Shown here: positions 8,602 through 16,486 of the stretch, piece after piece
Position numbering within the stretch: the stretch's first letter is position 1
Layout of the letters: each line of letters opens with the position of its first letter
Assembly (NCBI GenBank): GCA_034429695.1
Contig: DAOUGC010000056.1
Span: 1-64,000, forward strand
Length of the DNA stretch: 64,000 bases
From: DAOUGC01 sp034429695
GTDB lineage: Bacteria > Chloroflexota > Anaerolineae > Anaerolineales > Anaerolineaceae
Direction: 5' to 3'
Notes under the pieces: generated by a model
The model's database searches: none
Told to the model about the DNA's origin: nothing
The model's input: only the letters and a program-made list of their open reading frames with translations
Position numbers and translations under genes: made by a program

Positions 8602-9483
8602 TTACGCCAGATTCTGAGCGGTGAGCCGGTTGAGCGACTCAACGTGAGCGGGATTGTAAGCATCGCCGAAGCGAGTCTTGGGCATGGCGGCTTTCTTGGC
8701 CATCAGTTCTTCATACTCAGCATCGTCAACAAATGCCACAGCGCGGCCAATCGAGGCTTCGCCATCCACAAAGCGCCAGGGGAAGAAGCCCACCTGGATG
8801 CGGCGGTTCAAGATCAGGTCAATGTCGCCGCCAAAGCACTCAGCATGGATAATCTCATTGGGGAACAGGTCGATGTGCATCAACTGGTACTTGGTATCAT
8901 CAAAGAACTGCTCAAGGCCCATACCGAATTTCTTGTTGAACACATACTCAGCCTTCTTGGCCTGGCGGGGCATCCAGTTGCGGATGATGGTGTTCATCGG
9001 ATGATCGGCAGAGCCGCAGTCCACGGCGATCCAGCGGATCTTCATCTTCTTTGCCCAGTCGGCAAATTCCTGATCGGGGCCAGGATGGCAAACCATGTAA
9101 CGAATTTCATCAGCGGTGGGCTGATCCCAACCGAAGTGATGGTAACCGGTGTGGATCACCAGAATGTCGCCTTCGCGAACTTCCACGCGGTCGGTGATCA
9201 TTTTGCTGGTGTACACATCATAATCGCCACATACATCAGACAGGTCCACAACCGCAGCATCGTGCACCAGGTAGTCCATGGTCAATGAAGCCATGTCCTT
9301 GCCCGGGGTGTAGAAGTGGATCTCGCCATCCAGATGGGTGCCCAGATGGTTTGAGTGGGTCAGGAGCTGGCCGTTGGCGCCATTGGGAGCCAGACGCTTA
9401 AAGTACTTCACCTGCAGGGGTTCGTAGGTGGGCCAGGCGGGAGTACCGATACCAAGAGGAATGGTCAGGTCAAGCAGTTTCAT
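8602..9483 (-). CDS. Cyclase-family metal-dependent hydrolase (isatin hydrolase / kynurenine formamidase fold)
   Basis: The ATG at 9483 is preceded by AGGAG and gives 293 residues. The family motif HLGTHLD lies at residues 46-52 and supplies His and Asp metal ligands. Further support is the DLTIPLG start, the VREGDILVIHTGYHH segment and the Asp/His-containing segment near residue 155 (WIAVDCGSADHPM). Members hydrolyse cyclic or formyl amides such as isatin, N-formylkynurenine or cyclic imides. In this operon, after a molybdenum hydroxylase and before FdrA, a ring-opening amidohydrolase would fit, and barbiturate is my preferred candidate substrate. The known barbiturases belong to another family, so the substrate is inference. 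Confidence 0.85.
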   Translation of the reverse strand: MKLLDLTIPLGIGTPAWPTYEPLQVKYFKRLAPNGANGQLLTHSNHLGTHLDGEIHFYTPGKDMASLTMDYLVHDAAVVDLSDVCGDYDVYTSKMITDRVEVREGDILVIHTGYHHFGWDQPTADEIRYMVCHPGPDQEFADWAKKMKIRWIAVDCGSADHPMNTIIRNWMPRQAKKAEYVFNKKFGMGLEQFFDDTKYQLMHIDLFPNEIIHAECFGGDIDLILNRRIQVGFFPWRFVDGEASIGRAVAFVDDAEYEELMAKKAAMPKTRFGDAYNPAHVESLNRLTAQNLA

Positions 9484-9508
9484 TTTTTCTCTCCTAAGGT
9501 TGCATGTT

Positions 9509-10912
9509 TTACATTTCTGAAAGGGCTTTAAAAGCGTCCTCGAAGCATTCTTCAGGGGCGCGCAAAATACCAGCGCCAACCATGCCTGCACCCGGGTCCT
9601 TGTGGGCAATACCGGTATTGATCTGCGGCAGAATACCGGTTTCCATCACCTTGCGCACATCAATACCCAGTGGGGTCCCGCGGAAGTTCAACACAGGAAT
9701 GGTAAAGCCTTCGTGCTCGCTGTGGGTAATTTCGTACATCTCCAGCGTCGCTTGAACAGCCATGTCAGGTGTGCCGCCCACGAACTTGGTGATTGCCGGG
9801 GCAGTTGCCATGGCAAAGCCGCCATAACCGGCTGTTTCCGTAATGGTACTGTCACCGATATCCGGGTTGGCGTCTGCTTCAGTAAAGCCGGGGAAATACA
9901 ACCCGCGCACCTCGCCCGCCGGAGCAGTGAACCAGCGGTCGGGCATGGATGACAGGCGAATGCCGAAATCGGTGCCATTGCGTGCCATCACGGTCACAAT
10001 GGAGCAACCCGCAATACCTTCGGCAGGTTCAAGGGCAGCCTTGCCAGCAGCCATGCTCAGGTTCAGGAAGAAATGGTCGTTCTTGTCGATAAACTCGAAC
10101 ACCCGGGCGGTTTCCTCGGCATTGACGCTGGTGCGGATCAAGGCCGGGGTGAGGGCACGCAGGAACAGGCTGGTGGCAGCGCGGTTGCGGTTGTGAACCT
10201 CGTCGCCCATGTGAAGCGCCTGGGCGATCAGGCTCTTGATGTCAATACCTTCCGGAATGGTCTGCAAAGCCCGCAGCAACGTGGGATACAAAACATCTTC
10301 CATCCAGTGCAGACGCTCATACACCTCAGGCCCCATGCCGCCGTAACGCAACACCTTGCCCAGACCTTCGTTCTGCGTGGAATATGCCAGATTGCCAAAA
10401 GCCTTGTTCTCAAGGATGAACACCGGCATGGAGGGGGATACCACACCTGCCATGGGACCAACCGAATGATAGTGGTGGCAGGGGGCAAATTCGATCCCGC
10501 CTGAAGCGGCGATGCGTTCCGCCTCCACTTCGTCCTTGGCCATGCCTTCATAAATGAGCGCGCCCATCACAGCGCCGCGTTGCGGACCGCACATGCGTTC
10601 CCAGGTCACCGGCGGGCCGGCATGCAGGAACAACTTGTCATGGTAGCCCGGAATGACATCCCTGGCTTTGCCCATGCCCACCAGAACCGGGCGGGCAGCC
10701 TTGATGCGTTTCACAGCTTCGTCGTTGGCGGCGTCAATATCCACGCCAGCGCGGGTGACGAACAGGCGTTTCACACCTTCAGCCGGGGGACGCCAGTCAA
10801 CTTCAATCACCGGAACGTCCTGATCGCGCATTGGCTGCGCCATGGTGGCAAGTCCTACATTAACCACCGAGATGGGCTTTCCAAATAAATCGTTCAGTTT
10901 CTTATTTGCCAT
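9509..10912 (-). CDS. DUF1116 protein (AllG/YlbE family), oxamate carbamoyltransferase-like subunit
   Basis: The 467-residue protein matches the DUF1116 family in length and layout. It begins with an N-terminal segment LFGKPISVVNVGLATMA, has a Cys/His-containing region FAPCHHYHSVGPMAGV in the first third, and ends with a Gly-rich C-terminal region. In Escherichia coli the homologue AllG (YlbE) is a subunit of the oxalurate-phosphorolysing oxamate carbamoyltransferase with FdrA. It lies 27 bp downstream of fdrA, as in other bacteria, and has its own GGAGA site. The substrate in this organism is open; a ureido acid released by the adjacent cyclase would fit the family chemistry. Confidence 0.88.
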   Translation of the reverse strand: MANKKLNDLFGKPISVVNVGLATMAQPMRDQDVPVIEVDWRPPAEGVKRLFVTRAGVDIDAANDEAVKRIKAARPVLVGMGKARDVIPGYHDKLFLHAGPPVTWERMCGPQRGAVMGALIYEGMAKDEVEAERIAASGGIEFAPCHHYHSVGPMAGVVSPSMPVFILENKAFGNLAYSTQNEGLGKVLRYGGMGPEVYERLHWMEDVLYPTLLRALQTIPEGIDIKSLIAQALHMGDEVHNRNRAATSLFLRALTPALIRTSVNAEETARVFEFIDKNDHFFLNLSMAAGKAALEPAEGIAGCSIVTVMARNGTDFGIRLSSMPDRWFTAPAGEVRGLYFPGFTEADANPDIGDSTITETAGYGGFAMATAPAITKFVGGTPDMAVQATLEMYEITHSEHEGFTIPVLNFRGTPLGIDVRKVMETGILPQINTGIAHKDPGAGMVGAGILRAPEECFEDAFKALSEM

Positions 10913-10939
10913 TTGGATTCTCCAATCTTCAGCGGCTTA

Positions 10940-12496
10940 TCATGAAACAATCAGGCCAGCCAGGCGGGCGGCGGCAGCATTGCTGGGCAGCACAGTAACG
11001 CCAGCATGTTTGAGTGTTTCCGTGGTCCGCGACAGGCGCTGGGGATCATCCTCAGTACCGGTGACCGATGCGATGAAGATAATCTCGCGACCGGCTGCGG
11101 TTGCTTCCTGCTGTGCCTGAACAATGGCTTTGCCAAGCTCGCTGGCAGGGTCGGCATGTGCGCCGTATCCGATCACCACATCCAGCATGATCACAGCGGT
11201 TTCAGGGTCGCGCGCTTCCTGCAACAGGCGGCGCATGCGCAGATCGTTGTCGATCATCGGATGCGGGCGTCCCACAGTAAACTCCTCTTCACCCAGATCC
11301 ACCGTGGCATGTCCTTCGCTGCGGGTTGAATCTTTCATGGTGAGGGCGTCATCCAGCGGCGCATTGGAGGTAACCGGCGCATTCATCAGCTCGCGCCAGA
11401 TTACCTGGGCTTCATAGCACAGCGTACCGCCAGAGAAAAGAGCGCGCAGATACTTTTGACCTGGTTTCAGTTTTTTCTTCAATTCTTTGGCCAGGCGCTC
11501 CACTTCAGCAGTCTGACGGGCGATCACTTCGCGCGGTTCCGGCAGATTGGGATTTGCCAGGCGGGCGCCAAGCAAACCGGCTTCTTCCAGCGTGTTGACC
11601 TGGTAAACGTGATCGGCCACTTTTGCACCGCTCACATCACCGCCCAACAGACACACCACGGTGGGTTTGTTGCACTTCAATACCTGATCGAGCACCTTGC
11701 GGGCAACTTCGGGCGCAGGCGGCTTGGATACCAGCACGATCACGCTCGTGGCGGGGTCTTCCTGCAGAGCTTTAAGCCCATCGAGGAACATGATGCCGCC
11801 AACATCCTTCTTCAGGTCGCGACCGCCTGTGCCAATACCCTGGGTGATGCCCACCCCGTTCTTCGCCAGCAGTGTGCTGACTTCCTGCAGACCGGTTCCG
11901 GCTGCCGAGACAATTCCAACGGGACCTTCTTTGATCACGTTGGCAAATGCCAGGGCAACACCGTTAATAATGGCGGTGCCAGCACCGGGGCCCATCAACA
12001 GCAAGCCGTGCTCACTGGCATACTTCTTGAGTGCAATTTCGTCCTCAAGGGTAACGTTGTCGCTGAACAAAAGCACATGCAGACCGCGGCGCAGACATTC
12101 CCAGGCTTCGTCGGCGGCATAACGGCCAGCGATGGAAATGATCGCCATGTTGGCATCCGGGCGGGTGGTGACTGCCCCGCGCACGGTCTTGGGCTTGAAT
12201 TCAGCACCTTCGCCAGCAACTTCCTTCTTATTAAGTAATTTTTCAGCTTCAGCCAGCGCCTGGTCCCCCACTGCGGGGTCATCCACCTTAACGGCGATCA
12301 CCAGATCATTGGGTGTGGCTGCATCGGCCTCAGGTGTGAGCATGTCGCTCTGCTTGAGGATGGATTTGTTTGCCTCGGTTCCCATGACAACTGCTGCGTC
12401 CTGCACACCGGTCAAACCGGTCAGCTCGCGCGCAACCAGCATGAGCGATACCGAGTCATGATATTCACTGGTCTTAACCAAAGTTTTGACTGCCAA
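10940..12496 (-). CDS. fdrA: FdrA (AllF-like) succinyl-CoA-synthetase-fold protein, carbamoyltransferase subunit
   Basis: The 518-residue protein starts at TTG, 7 bp after AGGAG. It resembles the alpha subunit of succinyl-CoA synthetase: a Rossmann-type CoA-binding half containing VGIVSAAGTGLQEVSTL and a second half with GGTLCYEAQVIW and an Asp-rich region, as in FdrA proteins. In Escherichia coli FdrA (AllF) together with AllG and AllH converts oxalurate and phosphate to oxamate and carbamoyl phosphate. It directly follows oadB here with a 43-bp gap, so carbamoyl transfer and Na+-linked decarboxylation are in one operon. No carbamate kinase is present in the window to harvest the carbamoyl phosphate. 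Confidence 0.88.
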   Translation of the reverse strand: MAVKTLVKTSEYHDSVSLMLVARELTGLTGVQDAAVVMGTEANKSILKQSDMLTPEADAATPNDLVIAVKVDDPAVGDQALAEAEKLLNKKEVAGEGAEFKPKTVRGAVTTRPDANMAIISIAGRYAADEAWECLRRGLHVLLFSDNVTLEDEIALKKYASEHGLLLMGPGAGTAIINGVALAFANVIKEGPVGIVSAAGTGLQEVSTLLAKNGVGITQGIGTGGRDLKKDVGGIMFLDGLKALQEDPATSVIVLVSKPPAPEVARKVLDQVLKCNKPTVVCLLGGDVSGAKVADHVYQVNTLEEAGLLGARLANPNLPEPREVIARQTAEVERLAKELKKKLKPGQKYLRALFSGGTLCYEAQVIWRELMNAPVTSNAPLDDALTMKDSTRSEGHATVDLGEEEFTVGRPHPMIDNDLRMRRLLQEARDPETAVIMLDVVIGYGAHADPASELGKAIVQAQQEATAAGREIIFIASVTGTEDDPQRLSRTTETLKHAGVTVLPSNAAAARLAGLIVS

Positions 12497-12539
12497 TCTG
12501 CCACTCCTTTCTCATCGAAAACAGAATTTCATTATAGGA

Positions 12540-13688
12540 TTAATGCAGCAGCAGCGGGAAAATCATCTGAATGAGGATACCGGCAGCCAGAACCGAAGCC
12601 ACCTGCCCGGCGGTGTTGGCGCCAAGGGCGTGCATCAGAATGAAGTTTTGCTGATCATCTTCCAGCGCCACTTTTTGCGCCAGACGACCGCTCATGGGGA
12701 AGGCGCTGATGGCGGCTGCCCCAACCAACGGGTTGATGCGATAGCGGGATAGAACACACAGCAGTTTGCCAAACAGCACACCGCCAATGGTATTCAGCGC
12801 AAAAGCCACCAGACCCAGCGCCAGCACTTTGAGCGTGCCGATCGACAGGAACGAAGCAGCCTGCATGGTGGAGCCAATGGCAAGGCCCAGGAAGATGGTG
12901 GCGGTGTTGGTGATGGCGCTCTTGGCGGTTTCGGTCAGGCCTTCCACCACACCCGATTCGCGGAACAGATTGCCCAACATCAGGGTGGCGATCAACGGTG
13001 CGGCTTCGGGCAGGAAGATACTGGCGATGATGGTGAGCAGGATGGGGAAAATCACCACCAACGTCTTGGAAACCGGCCGGGGGGTGTATTCCATGCGTAC
13101 CATGCGTTCACGCTTGGTGGTGAACAGGCGCATAAGCGGCGGTTGAATAATGGGAACCAGGCTCATGTATGAGTAGGCGGTCACAGCGATGGCTGCTGCC
13201 AGGCCGGGAGTCTGAAACAGATCACCCAGCTTGCCGTTGACGTAGATAACCGTGGGACCATCAATGGCGCCAATCATACCGATGGCGGTGGCTTCGGGAA
13301 GATTGAAGCCCAGCAGCAGGGCAACCACCAGCGTGGCAAAAATACCCAGATGCGCCAGCGCGCCCAATACAAACATGATCGGTTGGCTGAGCAGCGGGCG
13401 CATGTCCAGCATGGCGCCAACACCCAGGAAGATCAACAGTGGAAACAGTTCGTTGCTAATACCGGCGTTGTAAAGAACAGTGAAGAAACCTTCTTCGCCG
13501 AGCATATTGGATGCCACCGGGAGATTGCCCAATACACACCCAAACCCGATGGGGATAAGCAGGGTGGGCTCGTACTCTTTGGCAATACCCAGGTAGATGA
13601 GCAACAAACCGGCGGCAACCATGACCAACTGCTGCCAACTGATGGTCAGCAATCCGCCAAGTAGTCCGGTCAGGTCAATACCAGTCAT
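12540..13688 (-). CDS. oadB: Na+-translocating decarboxylase beta subunit (OadB/MmdB/GcdB family)
   Basis: The 382-residue membrane protein has about nine to eleven hydrophobic segments and the family signatures: GVGAMLDMRPLL, the GAIDGPTVIY loop that carries the Asp needed for Na+ and proton coupling, SYMSLVPIIQPP, and TNTATIFLGLAIGSTM. The subunit decarboxylates carboxybiotin and exports Na+. A perfect AGGAGG precedes the ATG and overlaps the end of the biotin carrier gene. With OadG, the biotin carrier and a carboxyltransferase in the same operon, a complete four-subunit MmdABCD-type pump is encoded. Whether it handles malonyl-CoA, methylmalonyl-CoA or another acyl-CoA depends on the alpha subunit. 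Confidence 0.95.
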   Translation of the reverse strand: MTGIDLTGLLGGLLTISWQQLVMVAAGLLLIYLGIAKEYEPTLLIPIGFGCVLGNLPVASNMLGEEGFFTVLYNAGISNELFPLLIFLGVGAMLDMRPLLSQPIMFVLGALAHLGIFATLVVALLLGFNLPEATAIGMIGAIDGPTVIYVNGKLGDLFQTPGLAAAIAVTAYSYMSLVPIIQPPLMRLFTTKRERMVRMEYTPRPVSKTLVVIFPILLTIIASIFLPEAAPLIATLMLGNLFRESGVVEGLTETAKSAITNTATIFLGLAIGSTMQAASFLSIGTLKVLALGLVAFALNTIGGVLFGKLLCVLSRYRINPLVGAAAISAFPMSGRLAQKVALEDDQQNFILMHALGANTAGQVASVLAAGILIQMIFPLLLH

Positions 13689-13698
13689 CTGGGGCCTC

Positions 13699-14133
13699 CT
13701 ACTCCAGATCCATCAGGGCAGCGCCGTGAGGGATCTGCTTGCCTTCGGTGACATAAATTTGGCCCACTTTGCCCGCGCGCGGAGCACGGATTACGTTCAT
13801 GGCTTTCATGGCTTCGATTACGCACAATTCATCATTGAAAGCAACCGTCTGCCCGGACTTCACTTTGATCGACCGCACCACACCAGGCAACGGTGATTTA
13901 ACCGCGCCGGCAGCCGCTGCCACGGGGGCGGGCGCAGCAGCCGAGACTGGTGCAACCGTGGTCACCACGGGCGCTGCTGAAGCAGACACAGCAGCAGCGG
14001 CTTCCACCACGGTCTCGGCGTCAACGGTAAAGGTTTCACCATCCACCTTCACACGCACCGTACCCTGGCGGGGGTCATCGAGCACTTCCACATCAAACGT
14101 CTGGTTATCCAGCGTCAACTTATAATGTTTCAT
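13699..14133 (-). CDS. Biotin carboxyl carrier protein of the Na+ decarboxylase
   Basis: The 144-residue protein has an N-terminal beta domain, an Ala/Pro/Val-rich flexible linker at about 43-77, and a biotinyl domain with the acceptor lysine (K110) in EAMKAMN. The second Met of the usual EAMKM is replaced by Ala, with the Met one place later. It carries CO2 as carboxybiotin between the carboxyltransferase and the membrane subunit. The gene is 7 bp from oadG and 10 bp from oadB, typical of an Mmd/Oad operon. Confidence 0.93.
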   Translation of the reverse strand: MKHYKLTLDNQTFDVEVLDDPRQGTVRVKVDGETFTVDAETVVEAAAAVSASAAPVVTTVAPVSAAAPAPVAAAAGAVKSPLPGVVRSIKVKSGQTVAFNDELCVIEAMKAMNVIRAPRAGKVGQIYVTEGKQIPHGAALMDLE

Positions 14134-14140
14134 GGTTTGG

Positions 14141-14485
14141 TTATCTCCTCACAGGCTTCGATTGGCTCAACCGGCGCACGCGGTGGAAAGTCCGCCAGGT
14201 GTTCACATCCTGACTCTGCAGGTCACTCTGACCACCCAGGTCGGCAGCCGCACGTGCCAGGGCAACGCCGATGATTGCGGCGCGCAATTTCAGGGCAGCG
14301 GGAGCTGCAGTTTCAACCACCGGGGCGCTCTCTCCAACCTCGGCTTCACCCTCTTCTTCATCGTGATTGTCTTTGATCAAGAAGGTAAGGCCATAAATGA
14401 GGCCGGCGAATGCGGTTAGCACCAGCAGCAAAACCAGCATACCAATTCCCACTATACCCAGGGAAAGACTCAAGTCAGTAAGCAT
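14141..14485 (-). CDS. Na+-translocating decarboxylase gamma subunit (OadG family)
   Basis: The protein is 114 residues with one membrane helix at about 7-36 and an acidic stretch (HDEEEGEAEVGE) soon after it. A C-terminal part is rich in Ala, Leu and Arg with a basic end. OadG-type subunits anchor the carboxyltransferase to the membrane subunit and often bind Zn through C-terminal residues. Position between the carboxyltransferase and biotin carrier genes supports the call more than sequence, since the family is weakly conserved. The C-terminal half also resembles the short helix of MmdD-type subunits. Confidence 0.85.
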   Translation of the reverse strand: MLTDLSLSLGIVGIGMLVLLLVLTAFAGLIYGLTFLIKDNHDEEEGEAEVGESAPVVETAAPAALKLRAAIIGVALARAAADLGGQSDLQSQDVNTWRTFHRVRRLSQSKPVRR

Positions 14486-14497
14486 GTTAACCCTCGG

Positions 14498-16120
14498 TTA
14501 CAGCGGAATATTCCCGTGCTTTTTGGGCAGTGCGCTCGATTGTTTATCGCGCAACAGGTCCAAAGCCTGGATCAGGCGGGCGCGGGTTTCATTCGGCAGG
14601 ATGACATCATCCACATGGCCGGACGCAGCCGAGCTGTAGGGTCCGGAGAATTTATCACGATATTCGGCAACCAACTGGGCGCGCAACGCTTCTGCTTCTT
14701 CGGGGCTCTTGGTCTTCAATTCCTTGCCGTGCAGAATATTGACTGCACCCTCGGCGCCCATCACAGCCACTTCAGCGGTGGGCCAGGCATACACCAGGTC
14801 GGTGCGAATGTGCTTGGAGCTCATCACAATGTAAGCGCCGCCATAAGCCTTGCGAGTGATCACAGCCAGTTTCGGAACAGTGGCTTCAGAGTAAGCGTAA
14901 ACGATCTTGGCGCCGTGGCGGATAATGCCGCTATGTTCCTGCACGGAACCCGGCATGAAGCCCGGGGTATCCACAAAGGTCACCAGCGGAATGTTGAAGG
15001 CATCGCAGAAGCGCACAAAGCGGGCGATCTTGTCAGCCGCATTGATATCCAGCACGCCAGCCATGAAAGCCGGCTGATTGGCGACCACGCCCACCACTTC
15101 GCCGTTCAGTCGGGCAAAGCCAACACAGGCATTGGGGGCAAAACGGGCATGAATTTCAAAGAAACTGCCCAGGTCCACCACGCGGTTGATCAGGTCGCGG
15201 ACATCATAAATTTCGCTGGCATCCACCGGAACCAGGGTATCCAAAGCCTTGTCAGCCCGGAAGGGGTCATCGGTGGGGGTAATGCGCGCGGGTGATTCGG
15301 TATTGTTGGACGGAATATATTCCAACAGTTTGCGAACCAGGTTAAGGCTGTCGTCTTCATCCTCACCCACCAGGTGGGCAACACCGCTGATGGAGGAATG
15401 GGTCATGGCACCACCCAGGGTTTCCAGGTCAATTTCCTCAGCGGTCACAGCTTTGATCACTTCAGGCCCGGTGATGAACATGTGGCTCTTGTCCTTGGTC
15501 ATCACCACAAAATCGGTCAACCCGGGAGAATAAACCGAGCCGCCGGCGCATGGGCCAAGCATGACGCTAATCTGCGGGATGACGCCGCTGGCCTGGGTAT
15601 TGCGCCAGAACAGCTCACCGTACGCGCCCAGACTGTAAACGCCTTCCTGAATGCGCGCACCAGTGGAGTCATTCAAGCAGATGGCAGGAACCCCGGCTTC
15701 CAACGCCAGGTCGAGAATTTTGGCAACTTTTTGACCCGCAACTTCCGAGAAGCTGCCCCCGTTAATGGTGAAATCCTGAACAAAAATCGCCACCCGGCGC
15801 CCGTTCACCGTACCAAAACCGGTGATCATGCTGTCGCCCAGATAGCGATTTTCCGCCATGCCAAAGTCATTATGCCGGTGCATCATGTAGCCGCCCACTT
15901 CCTGGAAGGAACCCGGGTCGAGGAAGGCTTCGATGCGCTCGCGGGCAGTTCGTTTGCCTTTTTGATGCTGGGCGTCAATACGCTTTGCGCCGCCGGCTTC
16001 AGCGTGGCGAGCTCGATATTCCTGTAACTTGCGGTTCAACGCTGCATGACCGCCATCCACACTCTGGGTCTGCTCGGCCGAATCGCTCTGATCTGCCGAT
16101 TGTCCCTTGTTTAAATCCAT
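14498..16120 (-). CDS. mmdA: Acyl-CoA carboxyltransferase, alpha subunit of a Na+-pumping (methyl)malonyl-CoA-type decarboxylase
   Basis: The ATG at 16120 follows GGAGG by 6 bp and gives 540 residues. The two crotonase-like carboxyltransferase halves are present. The acyl-CoA oxyanion region appears as SGARIQEGVYSLGAYGE and MLGPCAGGSVYSPGLTDF, and the carboxybiotin half as VDTPGFMPGSVQEHSGII and ITRKAYGGAYIVMSSK. It transfers CO2 from an acyl-CoA to the biotin carrier, and its partners oadB and oadG make it a decarboxylase rather than an ATP-driven carboxylase. No biotin carboxylase gene is nearby. It is the first gene of the nine-gene operon. Malonyl-CoA or methylmalonyl-CoA is the likely substrate; glutaconyl-CoA is possible. 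Confidence 0.9.
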   Translation of the reverse strand: MDLNKGQSADQSDSAEQTQSVDGGHAALNRKLQEYRARHAEAGGAKRIDAQHQKGKRTARERIEAFLDPGSFQEVGGYMMHRHNDFGMAENRYLGDSMITGFGTVNGRRVAIFVQDFTINGGSFSEVAGQKVAKILDLALEAGVPAICLNDSTGARIQEGVYSLGAYGELFWRNTQASGVIPQISVMLGPCAGGSVYSPGLTDFVVMTKDKSHMFITGPEVIKAVTAEEIDLETLGGAMTHSSISGVAHLVGEDEDDSLNLVRKLLEYIPSNNTESPARITPTDDPFRADKALDTLVPVDASEIYDVRDLINRVVDLGSFFEIHARFAPNACVGFARLNGEVVGVVANQPAFMAGVLDINAADKIARFVRFCDAFNIPLVTFVDTPGFMPGSVQEHSGIIRHGAKIVYAYSEATVPKLAVITRKAYGGAYIVMSSKHIRTDLVYAWPTAEVAVMGAEGAVNILHGKELKTKSPEEAEALRAQLVAEYRDKFSGPYSSAASGHVDDVILPNETRARLIQALDLLRDKQSSALPKKHGNIPL

Positions 16121-16267
16121 GGATACCTCCGTTAGCTTATAAAATTTTCTGATGTACATGCAGTACAAGGTGCTGTAATCGCCAAAAAGGTTGTGGAACT
16201 GGCGTGTAAATCACCACTCAGTGAATGGGAGTGGATAATCAAAACACTCTGAAGAGCGAACGTTTCA
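16121..16267 (-). other. 5' leader of the nine-gene catabolic operon
   Basis: About 140 nt lie between the predicted start point near 16261 and the ATG at 16120. Apart from the GGAGG before the start codon I see only short imperfect hairpins and no recognised riboswitch. Confidence 0.4.
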
Positions 16268-16296
16268 TATATAGATTAAATCTTAATGTCTGACAA
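16268..16296 (-). promoter_or_regulatory. Promoter of the nine-gene operon with palindrome in the spacer
   Basis: On the minus strand TTGTCA (-35), a 17-bp spacer and TATATA (-10) form a good sigma70-type promoter. The spacer holds the palindrome agatt-a-aatct (16273-16283), in the right place for a repressor operator. Confidence 0.65.
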
Positions 16297-16439
16297 GGCA
16301 AGTTACCTTCGGATCTGCTGAAAGCGTTATTTGTCATATGAATTGATGGTGATTTTATGACTACTTCCAACCCGACACTCATACTTTCGGTGGTCAATTG
16401 TCATTGACAAACCTCCCCCCAGTGATCCATTTAAATAAG

Positions 16440-16468
16440 AAGGGCGGAGTGGCAACCACCCCGCCCTT
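16440..16468 (-). terminator. Terminator of the molybdenum hydroxylase operon
   Basis: An 8-bp stem (aagggcgg / ccgccctt) with a further 4-bp inner stem (gtgg / ccac) is followed on the minus strand by CTTATTT. It lies 20 bp after the stop of the large subunit, separating the two minus-strand operons. Confidence 0.75.
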
Positions 16469-16486
16469 GCTCAAACCCTAATAACC

